From positions 1 to 64,000 of the forward strand of contig WNNJ02001688.1 in assembly GCA_012934845.2 (NCBI GenBank): DNA of 64,000 nucleotides, read 5' to 3'. The stretch comes from Pomphorhynchus laevis (taxonomy: Eukaryota; Acanthocephala; Palaeacanthocephala; Echinorhynchida; Pomphorhynchidae). Numbering within the stretch: position 1 is the stretch's first letter; each line of letters starts with the position of its first letter. The notes beneath the pieces are model-generated. The model searched no databases and had not been told where the DNA came from. It worked only from the letters and a program-made list of their open reading frames with translations. A program made the position numbers and the translations under genes. This document shows positions 31,640 through 41,430 of the stretch, piece after piece.

Positions 31640-33246
31640 TGTTTGATTTTATTTTTACAGTAACCAATTTTAAAATATGTATCTATTATAATATTTAATT
31701 TTTTTTGAAGAAAGCCGATATCATTACATAAGCAATTCTTAAATTTTAATTATAAAAGTAATATATTTTATATTAATGGAAATTCTAAAAGTTTCATTTT
31801 TTAATGTATTATATTTTATATTATATGGTGTGCTTGAATGCTCGTGCAAAAATATGTTTTGTGTAAATATAAATATGTCATCTTTACGATATAAATTAAA
31901 AGTAGTTCTAATTGATGTTAATTTAATGTTTATGTCTTGATATAAACCTTTTTTATCATCAATATTGGCTTTATTAAGAATGAGGCTACCTGGATAAATT
32001 TGTTCGCTTATTGGATAAAAATTATTAGAATTAAATACACATATATCATCAATGTATCGAAACATTTATTTCATATATTTATGTAGTTTAGATTTAGTTT
32101 TTACACAGTTATGAACATTTCATATTCTATAAAGCTTAAAAATAAGTCAGCTATAATTGGGCTACTATAACCTCCCATTAGAACACCTTTTATTTTTCTA
32201 ATATCTGCTAATATCTGCTGTTTAGCAGATATCTTTAATATCTGCTAAATCTAGATTTGTATAAAGAGTTCTAAAATCGTACGTATTTTTAAAAAATTTT
32301 CATTCTGTGCTACAAATATTCCTTTGTTACATTAATACTGAAGTGTGGGTTTTATATTGGATTTCAATATAACAAATATCAATTATCTTACAATATCTTT
32401 AAAGGGTGTTTTAATTACTTTAAGTATTTTATTTTATAAACAAATCAGATCAATGGCATGGCAATGACCAAACCTCTTGCTCCTATAAAGCCCGAGGAAT
32501 TTAGAAAATTTTGGTTCACTAAATATGAACCTGTTTTATTGAATTTTTATGTAATTTAGAATTCCAAAAAATTATAATTTTATTATCTGATATTCTAAGT
32601 GAGGTCTGACCAAGGATTTATACAATCTTGTAATTGTGCCAATATTTATCTTTAGAAATGAATATAATGAAATATATGTATATATTATATATTATAGGAT
32701 AGTGACTAACTCCGCCATGGCCGGTCCCAAGTCCGTGCTGAGAAAGGAAGAGGGTTGGCGATAGACTTTGTGACAAGCTAGCAGTAAAACATACGTCTCA
32801 TCAACATTATGAAATGCTCTGTCAATGATTTTCGCAAAAGGCGACTACAATGGTTTAACCAAATCGAGACAAAAAAGCGGACTCTGTAACGAAGCGGAAC
32901 AAACGCTGAAGGAAAAGAAAAAGATATAATAGTAACTTCAAACAATTGTTTCTAAACTGAAATCACTACGCTCATATGATGCGTTTACATTTTATTCAGT
33001 ATACCGCTATCATCAATATATCATAATAAAGATTTTTGCATATGAAGACAAAGTTATTACTAGCTTTGTCAATAGTTGTTATTATATAGTTATCCTTTAA
33101 TTTAGTAAGTTCTTTATACATATCTTTATTAATTTTATCTTTCCTTTTATAATTGTTTGTTATTTTCATTTTATTTTTAATTTTATCAAATATATAATCT
33201 TTCCAAATGTTTATCTTAGATATATTCGAGCTTTCACTATTAATCA
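31640..33246 (-). mobile_element. Naiad composite, truncated copies and a captured non-Naiad segment
   Basis: From right to left (minus-strand 5' to 3'): a second RT start (KLINSESS.ISKI block, 33246-32985), a non-Naiad segment (about 32650-32960), a LINE RT scrap (32591-32649, reading TRLYKSLVRPHLEY), then decayed Naiad RT (NPKLHKNP region, YIDD region at about 32050, LYRKDDIF at 31890). The same series in the same order occurs inverted at 62370-63620, so both arose by duplication. Frames are broken throughout. Confidence 0.85.
32591..32960 (-). other. Non-Naiad segment captured in the composite, minus-strand counterpart
   Basis: Same sequence and same junctions as 62640-63028 in inverted orientation. 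It is flanked on both sides by Naiad RT fragments and therefore marks the composite as one duplicated unit. Confidence 0.75.
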
Positions 33247-33253
33247 GCTCACT

Positions 33254-35077
33254 TTAAAATTCTTTTGTAGAATTAATACTAAAATAGTGTTTTATACCAG
33301 TATTAATTTCGATTACCTTGCAATATTTTTTAAAGTGTGCTTTAATTACTTTAAGTATTTTATTCATATAGACAGAAAGTGGTTTTAATGTACATTTAAA
33401 CGCACTACATATGAACCTAGGTTTTATTGGATTTTTATGTAATTTTGGATTCCAATATAATATAGGTATAGTTTTATTATCTAATTCAACCTTTATACGC
33501 TTTTTATCCATTATAGAACAGTGACCTGTAATAATTGTTTCTAAACTCAAATCACTACATTCATATGTTGTGTTTGTATTTAAATCATTAGAATTAACCT
33601 CTTTCATTAGTATATCATAATAAAGCTTTTTGCATATGAAGACAAAGTTATTACTAGCTTTATCAATAGTTGTTATTATATAGTTATCCTTTAATTTAGT
33701 AAGTTCTTTATACATATCTTTATTAATTTTATCTTTCCTTTTATAATTGTTTGTTATTTTCATTTTATTTTTAATTTTATCAAATATATAATCTTTCCAA
33801 ATTTTTATCTTAGATATATTCGAGCTTTCACTATTAATCAGCTTACTAAAGTAATCATTTAAGTTATTATATAACGAATTGTAAATTTTATTTTTGTCGT
33901 TGTTATTATTTAATCTATATTTATACCCTTTTGATAGCAGCTTTCTTAATTCACAATTTTCAATTAATTCTAGATTATGGGTACATATATGTTCATTTAT
34001 TTTATCAAAACTAAGACTTTTACAATTGCATTCTGTTTCCATTATGTTTCTAATATTATCGTTACATATTGATTTTAATTCTTTATTATAATTACAAATT
34101 TTTCGTCCTAATGGTGGTAGGAGTTTATACCTTATTTTAGGAATATATTTACTTAAATCTGACCCTATTATTTCTTTACTTTTAGAATTATTTAAAAGTC
34201 CGGCTATATTTATGTTATCTATACATTTATTAATGAAGTTTATGGTTAATGTATATTTTCTATTGTTATTATTAACATTTATTGTACGATTATAGTATTT
34301 TGTATTACAATAACTGTCTATTATACAACTTAGCCTATCATAGTCGTTAATTAATCTTTGATTTATTGAACATATGATATCTTTAGAAAAACTTCTTATA
34401 TTTACATAAAGATCTTTTAGCTTATTATCACTTAAAAGTTGTTTTAATATTTCTAATTGTTCATTTATATACATATCTTTTTTAATATTTTTAACTCTAT
34501 TTTTCCTATTCCTTTTATCACCATGACTTCTTGGTTTGCGTTTAACCGGATTATTATAATATAGTTGTTTATTATGTATTATACTACTTCTGCCAATTCC
34601 TTGTACCACGTCATTCAATCCTAATGGGTACATGGAATTAAGCGTTTTAATCCAAAAATCTTCTTTTTCTAATAGTTTTTGATTTAATATTGAAATGTTT
34701 TCTTCGATAATATGTTCTAAAATAAATAATTTACAGTTTTTAATATCATGTCCTATTAATCTCATATGTTTATGAAATATAGTTTGACTATTATGCTGTA
34801 TATTATATATGTGTTGCCTAAACCTAGTTTTTAACATTTGATATGTTTTTCCTATATATTGCAATCCACATGTACATTGTATTAGATACACTACACCTGC
34901 GGTATTGCAGTTACAATTATTATTAATATTTAATGAAAAACATTTGTTTGTCGTATTACTTACGATACAATTATTATTTATAACATCACAAACTATACAA
35001 TTTTTTCTGTTACATTTAAAAGATCTAAAATTGAAATCATTAGTACTTACGTATTTTTCCAATATGGTTGAGTACAT
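33254..35077 (-). CDS. Naiad ORF (partial): N-terminal GIY-YIG endonuclease, CxC linker, start of RT
   Basis: 607 residues in one open frame. Zinc-type cysteines at about 22, 27, 30 and 55-57; nuclease with GVVY (61-64) and QYIGKT (73-78), TRFRQH about 84-89, and an acidic residue in KLLEKEDFW about 134-142. The CxC motif (ECNCKSL) lies at residues 349-355. RT begins with TTIDKASNNFVFI and continues WNPKLHKNPIKPRFI, CTLKPLSVYMNKIL, then ends at INSTKEF, before the catalytic YIDD. Endonuclease first, CxC, then RT is the permuted layout described for the Naiad clade. Compared with the copy at 61.5-62.4 kb about 800 bases of RT core are missing here. Confidence 0.88.
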   Translation of the reverse strand: MYSTILEKYVSTNDFNFRSFKCNRKNCIVCDVINNNCIVSNTTNKCFSLNINNNCNCNTAGVVYLIQCTCGLQYIGKTYQMLKTRFRQHIYNIQHNSQTIFHKHMRLIGHDIKNCKLFILEHIIEENISILNQKLLEKEDFWIKTLNSMYPLGLNDVVQGIGRSSIIHNKQLYYNNPVKRKPRSHGDKRNRKNRVKNIKKDMYINEQLEILKQLLSDNKLKDLYVNIRSFSKDIICSINQRLINDYDRLSCIIDSYCNTKYYNRTINVNNNNRKYTLTINFINKCIDNINIAGLLNNSKSKEIIGSDLSKYIPKIRYKLLPPLGRKICNYNKELKSICNDNIRNIMETECNCKSLSFDKINEHICTHNLELIENCELRKLLSKGYKYRLNNNNDKNKIYNSLYNNLNDYFSKLINSESSNISKIKIWKDYIFDKIKNKMKITNNYKRKDKINKDMYKELTKLKDNYIITTIDKASNNFVFICKKLYYDILMKEVNSNDLNTNTTYECSDLSLETIITGHCSIMDKKRIKVELDNKTIPILYWNPKLHKNPIKPRFICSAFKCTLKPLSVYMNKILKVIKAHFKKYCKVIEINTGIKHYFSINSTKEF

Positions 35078-35430
35078 GTAACTTTTAAGTCATAATTTTT
35101 AACGTTGCTTTTTCGGTGTCGCCACCTAGTTTAGTTGACTCAGACTAAACTTACAACGGGCCATCCAGCAGCATCTGACAGGGGGCTGCCCTGCTTAAGG
35201 CGGTTGCAGGCTGGAACAAGATCTATAAAGATCTACCACCTTCACTCCACGCGCTACGCGACCTAGCTATTGGCCATTACCTGGTCTCTTAAACGTGATC
35301 ACGTGAAGCAGTTTACATTTTAAAGTGTAAACACCTTGGGATGCAAACTTCTCCCTTTTTTAAGAATTAATAATTCATCAAACTTGTTTGAAAATAAGAA
35401 AAAATAATAGTAATGTCGTAACCAATCATA
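35078..35430 (-). other. Naiad 5' untranslated region
   Basis: About 350 bases upstream of the ATG, nearly identical to 22584-22940. Contains GTTTAGTTGACTCAGACTAAAC (imperfect palindrome), GGGGGCTGCCC, and TGATCACGTGAAGCAGTTTA. Its GC-rich middle stands out in an AT-rich region, suggesting conserved structure or promoter function. Confidence 0.75.
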
Positions 35431-35730
35431 CATAGTTTTAGTATTTCTGGCAGAGGTAGATATATTACCGGGAAAATTAACTCCACAGGTCAATAATAAC
35501 ATGTCAGTAGAACAAATCAAATCAGCTAACTGAGTCTACGTATTTAATATAATTATAAAATAAACAAAACATAATAATGCTAAATCAAAATTTAATAATT
35601 AAATAATAAAATTAATAATTGTTTTTAGATTTTCTATAATTTAAATCAAGTTAATATATAATATTGAAATTTAAGATAAACGTCATTTTTATGTATCAGA
35701 ATAAGAATTAGAATTACTATACTCATTGTG
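35431..35730 (-). repeat. Naiad 3' tail joined to the 5' end (tandem junction)
   Basis: On the minus strand the Naiad tail (ending GACTCAGTTAGCTGATTTGA) runs straight into the sequence that precedes the Naiad 5' UTR. This is the tail-to-head junction expected for tandem Penelope-like copies (pseudo-LTR structure). Confidence 0.65.
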
Positions 35731-35817
35731 ATTGTGAAATAATATATTAATTCCATATTTTAATAGTTTTAATATATTATTATATTTGATAGTATATATT
35801 ATCTGCTTACTACGACA

Positions 35818-35905
35818 CCGGCGGTGATCGGCTTCGAACTCTGGACGCCTGTATCGTCCTTTCAACTTTAAATCGACTAGGCTAGCAGGTTCCAGTTGTG
35901 TTAGT
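35818..35905 (-). mobile_element. tRNA-derived SINE head
   Basis: Minus strand: TAGCCTAGTCGATTTAAAG (A-box-like) and GAGTTCGAAGCC (B-box-like, 35830-35841). It shares TGGAAC, GACGATACAGGCGT-like phrases with the plus-strand copy at 35978-36070, in inverted orientation. Confidence 0.65.
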
Positions 35906-35977
35906 ATGCATGTCCATATTATTTTATAGATCGTTAGAATACGATCTATAAATTATTAAAAATAATTTACAGAAATG

Positions 35978-36070
35978 GTTGCCAACACAAATGGAGCAGT
36001 TAGCCTAGTGTATTTAAGGTTGGAAACACGATACAGACGTGCTGAGTTCGAATCCTATCAGTACCAGTGT
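35978..36070 (+). mobile_element. tRNA-derived SINE head
   Basis: TTAGCCTAGTGTATTTAAGG (A-box-like, from 36000) and GAGTTCGAATCCTATC (B-box, 36043 on). Second member of an inverted pair, next to the duplicated first FKTN exon. Confidence 0.65.
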
Positions 36071-36117
36071 ACGGAGATAATAAGGGTCAAAACGTTAATA
36101 GGTCTGGTCTGGCTCAG

Positions 36118-36420
36118 CAGCTAATGAGACAAAATTTTTCAAAGTAAAAATCTCTTTTAAGAATAAATATTGATAACTAACATCAATAAGCACTATATCG
36201 TTCTGCCTTTTCTGTCGTAGAAACATAAATCGAAAAACGGCCAACGGGCACGTTAAAAATAACATCTGGCTCATCAGCTAATGAGACAAAATTTTTCAAA
36301 GTAAAAATCTCTTTTAAGAATAAATATTGATAACTAACATCAATAAGCACTATATCGTTCTGCCTTTTCTGTCGTAGAAACATAAATCCAAAAACGGCCA
36401 ACAGGCACGTTAAAATTATG
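36118..36420 (-). repeat. 157-bp tandem duplication covering the first FKTN exon
   Basis: Two copies offset by 157 bases (36118-36262 and 36275-36419), differing at only a few positions. 157 is not a multiple of three, so reading from the first copy into the second shifts frame and meets a stop. The copy next to the ATG keeps the exon frame. Confidence 0.85.
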
Positions 36421-36443
36421 ATCTGTAATTTTCTTCTAGGCAT
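36250..36443 (-). CDS. FKTN: Fukutin-like gene, first coding exon (signal anchor); 3' border unresolved
   Basis: ATG at 36443 opens MPRRKLQIIILTCLLAVFGF, a basic N-terminus followed by a hydrophobic segment (about residues 6-23), a type II Golgi signal anchor as in fukutin. Next comes QNDIVLIDVSYQYLFLKEIF, comparable to VPVFLIDPLILEL in the human protein. The frame stays open to 36183, but the part after about codon 60 is the second copy of a tandem duplication in a shifted frame. I found no convincing donor near SLADEPD. A weak GT (GATGTTATT) lies at the copy junction. The expected downstream exon is at 27902. Confidence 0.68.
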
Positions 36444-36455
36444 GCTTGGAAATAA

Positions 36456-36835
36456 TTTTGCTTGTCTAATATACTATTTCTGAAGTCGTCTAAATTCAAA
36501 ATGCCTAAAACAATAATGGACAATTACATAATTGTAAATTTTTTTACATAAATATTGAGCTACAATAAAACTTAGTTTCTACAATAAAACTTAGTTTTAT
36601 GTTAATAAAACTTAGTTTTATGTCTAATAAAACTTAGTCAATAAAACTTAGTCAATAAAACTTAGTTTTATGTCTAATAAAACTTAGTCAATAAAACTTA
36701 GTCAATAAAACTTAGTCAATAAAACTTAGTTTTATGTCTAATATACTATTTCTGAAGTCGTCTAAATTCAAAATGCCTAAAACAATAATGGACAATTACA
36801 TAATTGTAAATTTTTTTACATAAATATTGTGACAT
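36456..36835. repeat. 95-bp direct repeat enclosing a 15-bp minisatellite, upstream of FKTN
   Basis: GTCTAATATACTATTTCTGA and the following 75 bases occur at 36456-36551 and again at about 36736-36831. Between them is a minisatellite of about 15 bases (TCAATAAAACTTAGT), mixed with TTTTATGTCTAATAAAACTTAGT variants. It lies within 400 bases upstream of the FKTN ATG and so may overlap the promoter or 5' UTR. Confidence 0.85.
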
Positions 36836-37620
36836 TATTGTCACATTTCTTATATTTTATTTTATACGGTAAAATATAAAATAAAACGACTATCTTAAAA
36901 ATAAGTGTAATGAATATAAAATTACAAGTGCAAAGGACATCTAAAAATCAAACCTTCGGTCTTGTATTTTCTTTAATGTAAAGTTTTTTTCTATTTTGCT
37001 GCTTGTTGACTTGTCGAATGTGCTTACAATTAAATCTTTACAATTAAAAATCAGGTCAATATTAATCAGGTTTGCAATATACGGTTCGTTGGATCTATTT
37101 ATAATGTTCTGCGTTATCTAGATCAGTAGTTTATTTGCAGGTTAGTTTTGCAAATTGCAATTGCATTTGCGCTTCTTTTTATTTTGTATTCCTCTCAATT
37201 TTTTATTATCAAGAAATCTTTTGTTTACTTTTTACTTTAAATATTTAGCAGTTTCTTATATACGTGATCTAAATAAAATGTTAAAAACAGACGTTTAAAA
37301 GAATGTAGTGTAATCCACAACATATATTTATCAATTAGAAAATTCTCCAACTAAAATTATTAACAACACTTTTTATCGACGCTAGCATATTTATTGAAGA
37401 AAATTCTGCATGGAAATCGTTTTCGAGCAATTATAACAGCTAGAGATTCCTGAATTTACAGACAAATATTAATGCATATAGAAATTTATTCTTTACTGAA
37501 ATTAAATAAACTATGAGAATATCAAATAATTACAATATCGTTATTAGGCAGTCGAACAAATTTGTTACCGTCGATGTATGAAAAACGAAAGAATATCTTT
37601 TAGATAAATGCAGACAGGCA
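36836..37620. other. Intergenic sequence, nothing recognised
   Basis: AT-rich, no repeat family or coding block identified. A palindromic TTATATTTTATTTTATACGG..AAAATATAAAATAAA lies at about 36850-36885. Confidence 0.45.
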
Positions 37621-37623
37621 CTT

Positions 37624-37899
37624 GTGATAAAATCAATGAGAATGAACACAACAGTCAAAAATGTTGCAATTAGTATTCGAAAATATGTTGACATGCGTCA
37701 AAGTAATGCATTGATAATTGTCCACGCAGAAGCCAAATGTATGTTCTACCTAAAATGTGTTATAAAATGTGTTCACCTTCACAAGATCTTCAAAACACAT
37801 TCACAAGATATTCTACAAAAATGGCCGTCATATATCGAAAGTACTAAGGAATTATTAAAAATATTTAATAGTGAAGCTGAACCGAATAGTTTTATCTAA
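37624..37899 (+). other. Unrecognised open frame, 91 codons
   Basis: Open frame MRMNTTVKNVAISIRKYVDM, then CMFYLKCVIKCVHLHKIFKT, ending in EAEPNSFI. Amino-acid use is balanced rather than low-complexity, with four cysteines. It could be a terminal exon on the plus strand, since the reading continues open before the ATG (LVIKS). I do not recognise a family. No mobile-element signature around it. Confidence 0.3.
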
Positions 37900-38360
37900 C
37901 TGTTGCTTTTTACTGGTTGCTAATCGTTACAGTTAAAAATCAGGTCAATGGTGATATGTCGAAGCAATCAAAGATTTTCAAATTTTACGAAAATTCATCA
38001 GAAATGTGCATTTCTAAACCTTTGTTTGTATTAAATAAAGAATATTCCACCTCATCTATGTTTCAATGAAGATTTGTACAAAACTAAACAACTCAAAGGG
38101 CAGTGCTATGAATTATGAAAATAATGAACATTTTCTGGTAAAACTCCAAAATTTAGTCAAAATCACTTTGTCCACAAAAGGTGGAGAAATATTTTAAAGT
38201 ACTGCTAAAGCCTTTCGTGAGGCAGGATCCCGCTCGTATTGTTTACACATCCGCAGGAAGTTTCTTGACAGATTCCACATTGCATTTTCGGATAATGAAA
38301 TGGCTATGGACAGTTAAAAAATTGTCTTAGATCTAAAAACTTGTCTTCCAGATCATCCGC
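37900..38360. other. Intergenic sequence
   Basis: No coding region recognised; ordinary composition. Leads into a minisatellite. Confidence 0.4.
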
Positions 38361-38510
38361 CAGTTCCAGATTATTTATGTCAGTTCCAGATTATTCTTGT
38401 CAGTTCCAGATTATTCCTGCCAGTTCCAGATTATTCCTGTCAGTTCTAGATTATTCATGTCAGTTCCATATTATTCCTGTCTGTTCAAGATTATTCATGT
38501 CACTTCCGCT
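38361..38510. repeat. 20-bp minisatellite, about 7.5 units
   Basis: Units of exactly 20 bases (CAGTTCCAGATTATTCCTGT consensus) starting at 38361, 38381, 38401 and so on, the last three diverging. The plus-strand frame is open through it (repeat of CQFQIIP/SSRLF types), but the repeat explains that. Confidence 0.9.
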
Positions 38511-38545
38511 CGCTGTTTTAAACTTATAGCAATTGAGTTTAATCG

Positions 38546-40300
38546 ATGGATAAAAGATCATGCATAGAAAAGCTCGATCTCAGATCCCTGTTCATGATCG
38601 CGGATCTACCACATCGGAATGCAATGATAGTTATACGAGTTTGGAAGTTGGATGTGATTGTAAAGACTGTGAACTGTTTACATGTAAAATGTTTACATGT
38701 GGCTTTTGCTCAGCGGTACAACTTCTACATCAATCATGCTCTTCCGCTTGTATCACACACGACCACTCAGTATAATACTGTTTTTGACGTGTTCTTCGCA
38801 TCAACACCTGACTTTAATCCGTATAATCCCAATACTTGAACCTTTCTCGCAAGCACACTCCTCGTTCAACTACGGATCAAACTTCCATTCATCTTCATCA
38901 TCCTAACAAGGCTAACGGTAAATCTTTTCATATTGCACCTCCCTTTCCTATTCCTTCCCAATCTAAATACCTATCAGACTTCTTTCTTCACTTCCCTACT
39001 TATTACTCTACCTCTCTCGTATCACTTCTCAATAATTTACATCCTTCATTTAAAATCATATTCAGTCACATCTCTGATCAATCGATTCAACACCCCGCTC
39101 CTGTCACACTTGCTCCAACCAATATTAATTCTCTATCAAGCACCCCTGTCATTTCCACTTCTATCTGCTCATCTGCCTCGACTCCTAGCAGCTCTGTCCG
39201 TCCACCACTTCCACGAAATCGTTTTCCTTCGCGTGATCACTGTATAATCATATCTAACTTAAAGCTTTCCGAATCTGCTTCTCCACAATCTCGCCTTAAT
39301 GATAATGTATTTGCGTTAAGGTATATCATAGCAACTATTCTTCCTGATAATAATCAATCTCTCTTCAAAAATATCGCTCCTGTTTCTTTTATCCGTTTAA
39401 ACAAATCCACTAAATCAAATTATCTCAGTATTCTCTTCCTAAAAATCGTTATCCTACATAGTTCACATGCCTCATCGGTACTAACCCAACGTTTTAAACT
39501 TCTTACTACTTCATCTGATTATTGTATCTTTCCTTACCGCTCCTCTTCTGATATTGCCAAGCTCCATTCAGCTCGCATTAAGAAACATCGATGTGAAACA
39601 AATGGTGAGTAATCCTTATCAATCCGTCAAATCAACGGAAATTTTCACGTCCTACGCACGAGGCAAAAAATCCGATAGCGTCCCATCTCTCTCCACGTCT
39701 TCTTTGCTAGTCGATCTGGCTCCTAAGCATATTTTTCGTTCTAGTATTTCAACACTCGCTCCATTATTCATAAGCAGATAATCAACTCATTTCCCTAATG
39801 AAGATGTAATTGTATATCGTTCAGGCTCAGCTACCCGCACGTATGTTATTTAGCGATGATGCAGATCTTCTTTCTCACTGTTCATTGTCTTATACTCCTT
39901 TTTTGTTCTCTGTGACTTTAAAATTCGTCTTGATTGGCCAGCTGAAGCTGACTATATCACTCATATCACTTATATTATCGCCGATGCTCGCGAAAATATT
40001 GCTGTTCCCAACTGCTTCAATGTATATATCTCCTTGTAAATTACTGATCCTGGTTTGTCCGATCATTTCCTTGTCACTCAGACTCGTACCTATCCGTCTT
40101 CTCCAACATTAGTAATTCCAAGTCAACAATGGAAACGTCTCGATATCCTTATTCTCTCCGCAGCCTTACTCAATTCTGCACTCTTTTCACCTTCACTTAA
40201 ATATATTTCTTCGGCTAATCTATGCATTCTGTTTGATTCTGAACCTACAACTATACTCATTCACTTCTGCCTAGTAGACCGCGACGTTTTCAGCGCTTAG
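38546..40300 (+). mobile_element. Degenerate LINE (family B): ORF1-like and endonuclease remnants
   Basis: A block of higher GC. The frame 38836-39612 (258 codons) is Ser/Pro-rich at its start and then reads CIIISNLKLSESASPQSRLN, APVSFIRLNKSTKSNYLSIL and VLTQRFKLLTTSSDY, in the pattern of RRM-type LINE ORF1 proteins (NLPES...R, V.FIRLGK..N.R.L.V). An upstream frame (38560-38775) has clustered cysteines. Downstream, 40040-40100 reads DPGLSDHFLVTQTRTYPSS, resembling the SDH motif that ends the APE endonuclease. Several frame breaks; no RT seen. Confidence 0.55.
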
Positions 40301-40439
40301 GTGATGCTTCCTTGTTCGATTTCGACTGTAGTTTTTCTAAGCGTCGACTCCGTAATTACCCCTATATTTGCTGTACTGTATGTATCGGATGTGAAGGAAA
40401 TAATAATAAGTAAAAGTATACAAAACCTTCGTTGATGTG

Positions 40440-41430
40440 GCTGAAATATATCGATGACATATTCCCCGTTTGGACACGATCAAAATGTGCTTAATAAGTT
40501 ATTTTTCACCATCAATAAAGACAGTGAACCGGTTTCACGAAGCAAAACAGTAATCCACTAACATTTCTTTATGTGGAGTTATATAGATAAGAATGGCATT
40601 AAGCAAACTAAGCTCGATCGGAAATTTTGTGGATCGAGAGCAATGTAAAATGCTAGAAACTGCGAACATCCAAAGTGCAAAAGATTTATTGCGCAAACTG
40701 AACCTTTAATAAGGAGAAAATTAGGTCCGGCCGATTCAGCATTTGATAGAAGCATGGAAATATGAACGAATAAGACGGATATTCTAAAATATTATCAAAC
40801 GACTATTTAGAGGTGCATTATGAAACGGTATGAATTACCACGAAAATAGATAAAATACGGAGTGAAACCATTGTAGGCACCATTTACATTTCATTCTGCA
40901 CTACTGAGACTACAGAAATATATTGACTGCGTACATAGATTGCGCGAACGCCAATGTCCTCGACCGCTATTACATAAACGCTAATGCCATCGAACGCTAT
41001 TACACGAATGCTGATGCCCTCGAATGCTATTACACGAATGCTAATGCCTTCGAAAAGACATCAGACGAGATGTTTCAGCAACGCGGTGACAAGAGATGCA
41101 AATGCTGTAAGGAAATAGAGACTGCCACACAAATCACAAGTTCTCATACTTGTTTTACAAGATCAACGGACAATTCAATTGCTAAAGTAAAGGCGTTATC
41201 TACACATGTAAATGCGTTCACTGTGATTGTGTGTAACGGGACAGAATAGGGGGGTGCTATGCGTGTTAAATGTACTATAAACATTACATATACCATCCAG
41301 AAACAAATAAAGACCCGGATTATCAAAATATGCATTCCAAGCACCGCCAAATGCAAAAGCAGAGAGATATTTTGGATTGGAAGGATTGCAACTGACAAAA
41401 TGCTCAACAATGAAAATATTTTTTTCATTT
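40440..41430 (+). mobile_element. Degenerate canonical Penelope-like element
   Basis: KYIDDIFPVWTRSK at about 40442-40485 matches RT motif C of Penelope-like elements (YIDDIF..W). Next comes a remnant of the following FL.V.LY block near 40570-40600. Further on GDKRCKCCKEIETATQITSS (about 41085-41145) matches the zinc linker (RCKCC...FTS). The endonuclease itself is not clearly recognisable. Many breaks. Confidence 0.5.
40945..41060 (+). repeat. 30-bp coding minisatellite (10-residue repeat)
   Basis: About 3.7 units of 30 bases, in frame, encoding NANVLDRYYI, NANAIERYYT, NADALECYYT and NANAFEK. It lies inside the open frame 40923-41249, just before the PLE zinc linker. Substitutions keep the frame and the residue pattern. 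Confidence 0.8.
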
